This document shows, piece after piece, positions 8,476 to 16,800 of a DNA stretch of 64,000 nt. Position 1 is the stretch's first letter; each line of letters opens with the position of its first letter. A program made the position numbers and the translations under genes. Origin of the DNA: Chitinophaga polysaccharea (GTDB lineage: Bacteria > Bacteroidota > Bacteroidia > Chitinophagales > Chitinophagaceae); NCBI RefSeq assembly GCF_902150045.1, contig NZ_CABFVU010000001.1, positions 372,001 to 436,000 on the forward strand. The letters run 5' to 3'. Below the pieces are notes generated by a model. That model searched no databases. It was not told the DNA's origin and was given only the letters and a program-made list of their open reading frames with translations.

Positions 8476-10200
8476 ATGATTTATTATATATCAGCACAAC
8501 CAGATGAGCTATATTTTAAATGGCAACTAGAAGTTCAGCTATTTAATTTTCACCAGCATAAAATTCCAGCGGAGAATATACATGTACTTATATCCTATAA
8601 CAGTTATAAAGGAATAAGTCCCATATTCAAACAGTTTGCCATTGATCATCAAAATAAAGCCCAGTTCTTTTTTTATGAAGATACAAGAGTAGACAGGAAC
8701 TATATTCCGTCAATGAGGCCGCATATTATAAAGAAACATTTTGGGGCTTGTCCTTTTCTTAATGACGCCAATATATTTTACCACGATTCAGATATTATCT
8801 TCCGTAAATTACCGGACTGGAAAGAATTATGCGATGGTAATACATGGTATGTTTCAGATACATCTAGCTATCTGTCAGTGGAATATATTAAAGGAATTGG
8901 GGATATTGTTTTCCAGGAAATGTGCGAGGTGCTGAATATGAATAGGGGCCTTATTTCAAGTAATAGTAAGAAAGCCGGTGGCGCCCAATATGTATTGAAG
9001 CGGGTGAATTATCAGTTTTGGAATAAAGTGGAAAGTGACTGTGAAAAACTGTTTAAGCACCTGATAGATAACAAGGAAAGGTATGAAGACATTTATTGTC
9101 ATAATATAGGTATAGACAAATCATCATACCGTCCTATACAGGATTGGTGCGCAGATATGTGGGCGATTTTGTGGAATGGATTACATTTCGGCTTTAATGT
9201 GGAGATAAGCGGGGAACTTGATTTTTGCTGGCCAACTGACCCACTTGAAAGATGGAACGAAACCAAAATACTTCACAACTCAGGTGTAACAGAATCAATG
9301 AGCGATACCTATTTCTATAAGGGAGGATTTTATAATACAACACCATATGATGTGCCTTTGACACATGTTACATCTGAAAAATGCACTATTAAATATGTGG
9401 AAGCAATCAGAGCATACCAGGATTCCGAAAAATACGATTTGACAGATGTTACGTTTTTGATGCTCGCCCGCATTGACTCTCCGGACAGAACGGAAAATAT
9501 CTCTATTACCACCAACTTTTTACATAAACATTTTAAGACCAATATTCTTTTATTGGAAGCAGACACAATATCAGCACTGGCTGATCTGCCACTGCCGCCA
9601 AATGTGAAGAAGTTATTCATTTACGATGACGACATCTACCTCCATCGGGCGAAACATCATAACTATATGATCCATAAAGCTGATACAGGAATTATAGCCA
9701 TCTATGATGTGGATGTTATTATTAATCCTCCACAAGTGGTGGAAGCTGTTAACAGCATCAGAATTGGGCAGTGCAGTATTGCATATCCTTACGATGGCAG
9801 GGTAGTATCGATCTGGGACGCCGATTTAAAGAAAAGATTCCATTCAAAGCTGGATGCACGGATGTTTAAGCCATCTGTTTCGGCTGATACATCAAAAGCG
9901 TATGGAGGTGCAGTATTCATTGACAGAAGCATATTTATAAAATGTGGAATGGAAAACGAAATGATATATAAATGGGGACCGGACGATATAGAACGGGCTA
10001 AAAGAATGGAGATTTTAGGCTATAGTAACCACAGAGTGGAAGGACCGCTGTATCATCTGTTTCATCGAAGAGTTCATAATTCATCTTACACATCCAGTGA
10101 TGATTATGAGGCATTGATGAAAGAATATATACGTATTTGTAAGATGTCTACAGAGGAGCTGAGCAAGGAAGTTGGCAACTGGACATGGACCCAGATGTAG
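8476..10200 (+). CDS. Two-domain glycosyltransferase of RiPP operon
   Basis: A 574-residue cytoplasmic protein. The N-terminal half (1-300) is a GT-like domain with a DSD motif (Asp104-Ser-Asp106, in FYHDSDIIF). The C-terminal half (about 325-560) is a GT-A domain with DVD (411-413, in IAIYDVDVI) and a WGPDD motif (500-504), followed by RVEGPLYHLFHRR. This is the layout of the galactosyltransferase C-terminal (Glyco_transf_7C) region. DxD motifs bind the metal-nucleotide sugar. Glycosyltransferases recur in Bacteroidota GG-leader peptide clusters. O- or S-glycosylation of the core is the simplest inference. It lies 35 bases after the SPASM gene. Confidence 0.8.
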   Translation: MIYYISAQPDELYFKWQLEVQLFNFHQHKIPAENIHVLISYNSYKGISPIFKQFAIDHQNKAQFFFYEDTRVDRNYIPSMRPHIIKKHFGACPFLNDANIFYHDSDIIFRKLPDWKELCDGNTWYVSDTSSYLSVEYIKGIGDIVFQEMCEVLNMNRGLISSNSKKAGGAQYVLKRVNYQFWNKVESDCEKLFKHLIDNKERYEDIYCHNIGIDKSSYRPIQDWCADMWAILWNGLHFGFNVEISGELDFCWPTDPLERWNETKILHNSGVTESMSDTYFYKGGFYNTTPYDVPLTHVTSEKCTIKYVEAIRAYQDSEKYDLTDVTFLMLARIDSPDRTENISITTNFLHKHFKTNILLLEADTISALADLPLPPNVKKLFIYDDDIYLHRAKHHNYMIHKADTGIIAIYDVDVIINPPQVVEAVNSIRIGQCSIAYPYDGRVVSIWDADLKKRFHSKLDARMFKPSVSADTSKAYGGAVFIDRSIFIKCGMENEMIYKWGPDDIERAKRMEILGYSNHRVEGPLYHLFHRRVHNSSYTSSDDYEALMKEYIRICKMSTEELSKEVGNWTWTQM

Positions 10201-10229
10201 GCATAAGATCTCGTCGAAAAAAAAACGTC

Positions 10230-11351
10230 ATGACTAACGAAATATTGAGAAAAATTGCAGATACCCTTATTGAAAGAAAAGCGGCTACTGCAGAATTGAG
10301 TATATCCAGAGGTTTAGCTGGTATGTCATTATTCCTTTTTCAATATAGTAAATTGCTAAAGGATGAATATTATTATAATGAAGCTTTTGAAATATTAGAT
10401 AATATACATACACGTTTATCTGACCCCAGCAAGAAAATGCAGGATGAACAACTGCCGGATATTGGCTGGTTGTTTCTTCTTTTACTTAAAGAAGATCTCA
10501 TTGATATTGATGCGGACGAGGTACTTCAAAGCATTGATACCGCCATGTATAATAAATGTGTTTACTCTTCTTTTAAACAATTAGGGGATGGATATTTACT
10601 AAAAATAGCGTTATATTTTCATTCGAGACATTTACAGGTAAAAAGTAATCATCATAAAGTTAAAATAGAGGAGGCGCTTATACATATAATAGATGATATA
10701 AGACATCTATACACACCCGCAATAAAGAGAAGAGTGTTTGATGTTTGGGAGAAAACCGATATATCATCAATTGTAGAGTTACATCACCTGATTGGAACAA
10801 TCAATTGTATTTGTATTGTATTATCGAAAATATATCAACTCGAGATAGGTCGGCAGTTTATTAGTAATGTCTTATTCGAATTATACGCAGATTTGGAAAT
10901 ACTTGTGCTGCAGAATCAACACTTTCATATCAAAGCCCATGATGATTATTATATTTATAACTCATTGGCCGAAACAATGCTTGGCATCTTGAGTATTGGG
11001 CCTATAATAAAATCTGTGCTTTCAAGTGAGTATATTTCCCTTTTGAAGTATAGAGAAGGTAGTGGCATTTACTCCATGAAACCGACCTACTTTATCGGTA
11101 ACCTGGTGAGCATGATATCTTGTCTGCGACAATGTAATCATAAAGATATCTTCACGAATGAAATACAGAGGCTAGTATTAACGCTCTTTAAGTCAATTCA
11201 ACAAAATAAACCTGGGAGCCTGAATGCTAAGGAGGGATTGCCTAATTTGGGATTGCGGGAAGGGTTATCGGGAGCAAGTATGATGTTCCTGTTGGATGGT
11301 CAGGAACCAACATTTTATATGGAAGAGTTGCTAGTTTTTTTGAAAAATTAG
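10230..11351 (+). CDS. LanC-like protein lacking canonical zinc ligands
   Basis: A 373-residue protein related to lanthionine-synthetase C (alpha/alpha toroid) proteins of Bacteroidota. It has an N-terminal RGLAGMSLFLFQYSK block (27-41), a DIGWLFLLLL block (about 77) and a C-terminal GLREGLSGASMMFL repeat (about 341). The usual zinc-binding Cys and Cys-His-Gly residues are not visible; the Cys residues present (CVYSS, CICIV, CLRQC) do not fit. It may be a scaffold rather than a cyclase. The frame is open from 10185, overlapping the glycosyltransferase, but the Met at 10230, 29 bases after that stop, gives the usual family N-terminus. It is the last gene of the operon. Confidence 0.72.
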   Translation: MTNEILRKIADTLIERKAATAELSISRGLAGMSLFLFQYSKLLKDEYYYNEAFEILDNIHTRLSDPSKKMQDEQLPDIGWLFLLLLKEDLIDIDADEVLQSIDTAMYNKCVYSSFKQLGDGYLLKIALYFHSRHLQVKSNHHKVKIEEALIHIIDDIRHLYTPAIKRRVFDVWEKTDISSIVELHHLIGTINCICIVLSKIYQLEIGRQFISNVLFELYADLEILVLQNQHFHIKAHDDYYIYNSLAETMLGILSIGPIIKSVLSSEYISLLKYREGSGIYSMKPTYFIGNLVSMISCLRQCNHKDIFTNEIQRLVLTLFKSIQQNKPGSLNAKEGLPNLGLREGLSGASMMFLLDGQEPTFYMEELLVFLKN

Positions 11352-11466
11352 CTTGCCTTATAAACCCCAAAACACTTGAAGATAATACATTATATTTACG
11401 ATTGACAGGTGAAAAAGCATTAAAAAGCGTGTGAAAAGCACATTCTAACATAGGTTTTAAAAATTA

Positions 11467-11483
11467 CGACACCCAATTGACAC
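11467..11483 (+). repeat. CGACACCCAATTGACAC repeat pair near the island boundary
   Basis: Two GACAC units 11 bp apart. A near-identical arrangement (14 of 17 bases) lies at 63251-63267 beside the tRNA-Leu. It may be an arm-type binding site of a tyrosine recombinase; that role is inferred. Confidence 0.4.
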
Positions 11484-11515
11484 TTAAAGTCTATAACATA
11501 TTGATAGCCAGACTT

Positions 11516-11538
11516 GGTTGGATTATAGTTCTGGGCAC
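11516..11538 (+). other. tRNA 3'-end-like sequence, possible attachment-site remnant
   Basis: Nineteen of 23 bases match the T-arm and acceptor 3' end of the tRNA-Leu at 61631-61714, with the last 12 (AGTTCTGGGCAC, 11527-11538) identical. A terminator follows at once, as after a real tRNA. No 5' half of a tRNA is present. This is consistent with the right end of an element integrated in a tRNA gene to the left. Confidence 0.4.
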
Positions 11539-11542
11539 GAGA

Positions 11543-11571
11543 GAGGACAAGCTTAGGTTTGTCCTCTTTTT
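11543..11571 (+). terminator. Rho-independent terminator
   Basis: Stem GAGGACAA / TTGTCCTC, 8-base loop, then TTTTT. It could end the RiPP operon. Its position directly after a tRNA-like 3' end suggests that it originally belonged to a tRNA gene. Confidence 0.8.
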
Positions 11572-11626
11572 ATTTTGGGGGAGATCCGCGTGCGACACGT
11601 ATATCAACTTCTATTGCCCAGAATCT

Positions 11627-11647
11627 GGATCAAGTTGAAAAGTTGGG
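11627..11647 (+). mobile_element. Solitary IS terminal inverted repeat (remnant)
   Basis: Twenty-one bases starting GGATCAAGTTGAAAAG are identical to the outer end of the complete IS at 61789-63224. No transposase and no second end are nearby. It is a scar of an IS insertion followed by deletion, or of a related element. Confidence 0.7.
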
Positions 11648-12403
11648 ATGTTTTTTTAACCACTTTTCATGCATAAGGCGTTCTACACTATCTGCAAGGC
11701 TACCATAGATAATCTGGTCTTTTTCAATATCGCGTAAAAGATAGGTAACGCGGTTGTCTGCCGCCCAATAAGCACGGTGCTCTGGCAGGCATATTGCTCC
11801 ATCTTCATTATGGCATAGTACCTCTTTGATCTTTACAGGCTTGTAGTTTTTTTCAATCCTGTAAATTTCAAGCTTTAGTTTAGGATCTGCCTCGTTCTGC
11901 GACCGTAATTGCGTATAAAAACTTTCAATACGTTCTTGCTCTTGTTTTAAGAATGCTATATGCGGCTCGATTACGGACATTAAATCAGTCGCACCAATGC
12001 ATTTCAAAACATTGTTGAAGAGCTCATCAACACGTACGTCACCGATGTAATCGAACAGATCACTATTATCTGAGTCTAAGTCCGTTTCATATCGCGCATG
12101 TCGCGCATTAAACCGTAACATTTCACCCGGGTCCACCAGCTTGTCATGCTCAGTCAGTAAATACTTCCCATTGTTTTCAAAAAGCGTCACCTTGTTTCCT
12201 CTGATAGAACGCTCACGCACTGCAATTAATAAGTCTTCAGCAATTTTTCGAACCTGGGCGCGGGATACTATGCTCGGGTCATAATACGTAGATATTGTCT
12301 GTGGTACAGCAAAAATGTGCAATTGGTAATGATCGGCCCCGTTGCCGCTGTAGTTGTTTGGGTAATCATTGTAATAGTAAATAACTTGCGTTAATCCTTC
12401 CAT
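11630..12403 (-). CDS. Hypothetical protein with 3' end in an IS remnant
   Basis: A 257-residue soluble protein with no signal peptide. It has a Tyr/Asn-rich start (YYYNDYPNNYSG), a charged helical middle (KQEQERIESFYTQLRSQ) and an acidic stretch (DLDSDNSD). I do not recognise a family. The last five codons (NFST and stop, before GGATC) are read through the IS terminal repeat at 11627-11647, so the native C-terminus has probably been lost and the stop is supplied by the IS end. It has no co-oriented neighbour within 500 bases. Its function is unknown. Confidence 0.6.
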   Translation of the reverse strand: MEGLTQVIYYYNDYPNNYSGNGADHYQLHIFAVPQTISTYYDPSIVSRAQVRKIAEDLLIAVRERSIRGNKVTLFENNGKYLLTEHDKLVDPGEMLRFNARHARYETDLDSDNSDLFDYIGDVRVDELFNNVLKCIGATDLMSVIEPHIAFLKQEQERIESFYTQLRSQNEADPKLKLEIYRIEKNYKPVKIKEVLCHNEDGAICLPEHRAYWAADNRVTYLLRDIEKDQIIYGSLADSVERLMHEKWLKKHPNFST

Positions 12404-12982
12404 GTTTTATGACTTTATTAGATTAATTACAACTTCCTTTTGCCGTTTAACGAATCGGTTATTAAAGCAGCTTCTTCTTATTGTAGTTTTTTTTGAACAA
12501 CTCTCCTCTGGGTTAGGGTATTACGTTAACATTAAAGAATTAAGCTATTCTCCATTTAGAAATAATTTCAGATAACTCAAATGCACAAATCTGAATAGTT
12601 TCTTCATATCACAAAGAGGACTTCAATCTTATCTTTCATCCTGTATCGAAATTTACTTACGTTAATTCTATCACTATATAATACCGAACATACAGATACA
12701 AAATAACAAATTCAGAAGATAGTCTGTCTCCCTATCTCAATTTTCGCTGTTGGTAGAATATAAATGGTTGAACAACCCGGTAAACCTTTCCAAATTAACC
12801 TTTTGTTGAATTCGATAAGTTAATCCGATGTTAAACCGCATTAACTGTTTAATAATCAATATTCATTGAAGCTAAAGAAAAGATGGAAAGGCAAGTAATG
12901 GTCTTTCATATGCAGAGCATGAGAAAGCCGTAAACGTAGCGGCTTTCATGCACTCTCCTTATTTTAGCAGCTAAAAACAACC
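12404..12982. other. Non-coding stretch
   Basis: No gene is visible on either strand. A hairpin at 12917-12951 (GCATGAGAAAGCCG / CGGCTTTCATGC) lies 31 bases beyond the stop of the pseudogene and may be its former terminator. The rest is AT-rich with no motif that I can name. Confidence 0.5.
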
Positions 12983-13630
12983 CTACGGCTTCAGCAACTT
13001 AAACGCATGATCCCACCTGTTATGCAAAAAAACAGGTATGCACCAAAATATACAAAGCGGCTCTATAGCCCGGGCCGCCGAAGCTCCGCCCATATCTTCC
13101 GTTTCCCATCCAAAACTTGTCAGTATATCCGTTACCATTGTTTTGGCCGCAGCATCATTGCCACAAATAAACATGGTAAGCGTTCCACCGGTTAGCTGTG
13201 GTTTATACATCACTGCGCTACCTACGCTGTTAAAAGCCTTTACTATGCTGGCATCCGGAATGAGCTTCTGGATTTTTTCCATCAGGGAATTGTTCAGATC
13301 CGTAAAAAATTGCAGCACCCCGGTTTCAGGTGGCGGGCCGGCAATAGGGTTGGTGGTATCAATCACTACTTTACCTGCAAAGTTGGCAACACCGGCCTGT
13401 TGCACTGCCGATTCCGCTACACCACCCGCCACACAAAGGATCAGTAGCTCCACCAAACCGGGCGGTAACATCAAACGTTCCGGTTTCTCCTTTTGGATTT
13501 TCACTTTTCCATTTCTTCACGGTATCTTTTTCGGGGTCGCGGGTATCCAGCATTACATCGTGTCCTTCTGTTAAAAATGCGGTTCCCAGCGTTTAGCCTA
13601 CATCACCGGAACCTATAACACCGATTTCAT
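12983..13630 (-). pseudogene. Decayed F420-dependent NADP oxidoreductase-like gene
   Basis: Reading frames together recover a Rossmann-fold protein of the NADPH-dependent F420 reductase-like family: GVIGSGDVG nucleotide-binding loop, GHDVMLDTRDPEK, then ELLILCVAGGVAESAV, VVIDTTNPIAGPP, VKAFNSVGS and MFICGNDAAAK. At least three lesions are visible. The start reads ATGAAATCGG where ATGAAAATCGG is needed (one A lost). An in-frame TAA follows the glycine loop. A single-base shift near 13455 occurs between FDVTARFGG and ELLILC. Such lesions make a sequencing error unlikely. The family normally handles NAD(P)H redox chemistry. Confidence 0.85.
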
Positions 13631-13819
13631 GGTTAAACTGTTTTTGAGGAATTTTAATAATAGAGGAATGCCGGTCTGTTGTGTAAAAGAAAGATACAAA
13701 TTTAGGATGATAACTAAATACCGTACTTGCTAACTTTACGCATTCCTTCCCTCCTTCACAAGCAGAAATTTAGTACCTTAACGGATGGCAACGGCAATGC
13801 CACCGTAAACCGGCACGTT

Positions 13820-16800
13820 ATGAAGCGATTGTCTCTGATCTGTTCCCTGCTGATCTGTATGTTAACCTGTGCGCCAGCTGTTTTTGCCGGTGATACAGCT
13901 TCTTATTATATCCAGCAACTTGATAACCGAAACGGCCTCTCCAACAGCGCAGTGAATTCCCTGTTCCTGGATTCAGATAAGCTACTGTGGGCTGCTACCT
14001 GGGATGGGCTGAATATGTACGATGGCACCGCCTTTCATGTTTTTAATTACAGTAAAGACAACCCGCTGCACAGCATCGGTAACAATGTAGTGCTGCAGGT
14101 AACGGAAGACGGCCAGCGGCGTATCTGGCTCAGCACTATTGAAGGGGTATCCCGGTACGATAAACAAAGCGGGAAATTCCATAACTACTTTTATGGCCGG
14201 CAACAACGCAGCCGCATCAGCGAACAGGAATACCGGCTGATTGCCGATACCGCCGGACAGCTTTATTGCCTGAGCCGCCAGGAAGGGCTTACCCGCTACA
14301 ACGCCGCTGCCGATTCCTTTGTGGTATGCCCCCTCCCTGCCGGTAATAACCGCATCAGCAAAGCAGTATTCGACAGCGCCAACCACCTGTGGGTGCTTCG
14401 TGGCGATGGCAGCCTGGAAATATATGCGGACTGGCAGGCGCAATGGCCGTTACTACAGCGCTATACCAATGTACAGGCCCTGTTCTCTGTTAACGGCAGG
14501 ATCTTTTTCACCACTACCGCACATGAGCTGATGGCCGTATCCGGAGGTACACACCAGGCACAACTGCAGGCCCTGCTTCCGCATGCCGTAAACGCCATGA
14601 CCATCTACAATCAGCACTACCTGCTGGCCTGGGTCACACAAGGCTTTGGCGAGTATGATGCGCAGTTCCGGCCCACACAGCTGTTGCCCGAAGCCACACG
14701 GCAGCTGCAGGACATGAAGATCATATCATGGGCTGCCGGTAACGAACAGGAGTTGTGGTGCGGAACAGATGGCAACGGTATCATCAAAATATACCCGCAA
14801 ACAAGATACTTTGGCACCGTAAACAGGAATACCGGCGGCGCTGCTTTTAATAAACCTATACGCGCCTTCTGCGCCAATGGCAACGATCTTTGGGTGGGCA
14901 CCAAAGGTAGCGGTATCATCTGTTTCCCAGGTTTCACCAGGCAACCGGCTCCTGCACATCAGCAATTATTTTCGGCAGAACTGGACGATAATTCCGTTTT
15001 TGCGCTTTGCCGTGGTATGGATAGTATCATCTTTATAGGTACCGATGGCAAAGGTCTTGCTCTTTATGACCAGCTGCATAAACGCTTCATCAACTGGGCA
15101 CAGGTAAAAGGCAGCAATAAATTGCCGGTGTTCGGCTCTGTATATGCCATACTACCGGATACCGACAGCTCGCTATGGCTGGGCACCAGCGGGTACGGAC
15201 TGGTACATCTGCGGATTCAGCGGCAAGGCGGCGCCATGGCCGTAACGGCATTTCATCAGTATACTTTCAACGGCAGCGACAGCGGTCCTGCTAACGATAT
15301 CATCTATTCACTGGCTCCCGGTCCCGCTAACTCCCTATGGATAGGCTGCCGTTACGGTGGGCTTAACCTGTTCAACAAAACGCAGCAAAAGTTCCAGGTG
15401 TTTAAGGCCTTCAGCTATGAAGGCGCCTTATCACATAATGATGTGCTGGCATTATACCGCGATGCAAAGCAGCGGTTATGGATAGGTACCAGTTACGGGT
15501 TGAACTGTATTGCGGAAGCAGATATCGGCAAGCCGCGGCCGGGATTTGCACGCTATAATACCGGCAACGGACTGCCCAATAATACCATTCATGCCATTAC
15601 GCAGGACAACGATGGACTGATCTGGGTAAGTACCAATAAAGGACTGGCACGTATCAATCCCGCTACCGCTGAAATATCACATTTCCAGGAGGCCGATGGA
15701 TTACAAAGCAATGAGTTCAGTGATGGGGCAGTTTGGAAAGATCCGGCAGGACGGCTTTACTTCGGCGGCGTATATGGCTTCAATTATTTTATACCGGCTA
15801 ATATACAGGAACGCCACGTGTATCCTAACCTGCTGGTATCAGGATTGCAGCTGGCGGGCAAAACAAATGAGAACGGCCTGGAAGTACTGCAACCGGGAGA
15901 ATATAACGCCGCCGCCTATACGCTGGCAAGACGGGATAACTTCTTTGAACTACAGGGTAAAGCCGTCAGTTTTCTTCATGCAGAAAAATGCGAATACGCC
16001 TGGTTGCTGGAAGGCTATGATAAAACCTGGCAGTACACCGGCGGCAATGGCCGGATCGCTTATAGCAACGTACCCCCGGGCCGCTATGTGCTGAAAGTGA
16101 AATGGAGTAACGGAGAAGGCGTATGGACCCCGCCCAGCGTACTGTTTACCCTTACCGTTCAACAGTACTTCTGGCTTACCTGGCCCGCATTCCTGTTGTA
16201 CCTGTTGCTGCTGGGCAGCGCGGGCACTGCTTTCTGGCTGTACCGGAAAAATAAACTGAGTATGAAGCATCAGCTGGAAATGGAGCACATGCTGCGTAAA
16301 AAAGAAGAAGAAGTACATGAAGAGCAACTCCGCTTTTTTACCAACATCGCCCACGAACTGCAAACACCGCTGACGCTGATCGTTGGCGCAGCAGAACGCA
16401 GCCGCGAACAACCGGGCGACACCTATCACCAGGCCCTGGTACATCAGCATGCTTCCAGGCTTACCTACCTGGTACAGCAGTTGCTCGAATTCCGCAGGGC
16501 TGAAGCCGGCTTCCTGAAAAACTATTATTCTACGCTTAATATCTCCGCGCTGCTGGGAAATATTGCAGCCTTGTTTAAACCTATGTGCCAGCAAAAAGCC
16601 TTACGCTTTGAAGCCAATATTGCACCGGCAATGATTGCGGCCATGGATAAAGATAAGCTGGAAAAGATCCTGTTTAACCTGCTGAGCAATGCCTGTAAAT
16701 ATACCAACCGGGAAGAAACGATCCTGCTACACGCCAAACAAACGGATAACTGCCTGGACATCTATGTGTATAATTCCGGTAGCCATATACCGGCGGAGCA

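Noticed and set aside
13038..13574. 178-codon plus-strand frame opposite the pseudogene
   Set aside because: Its minus strand carries the recognisable Rossmann-fold pseudogene; the plus frame has no family features.
12983..13630. Programmed frameshifting as an explanation for the broken reductase gene
   Set aside because: At least three separate lesions, including an in-frame stop, cannot be rescued by one recoding event.
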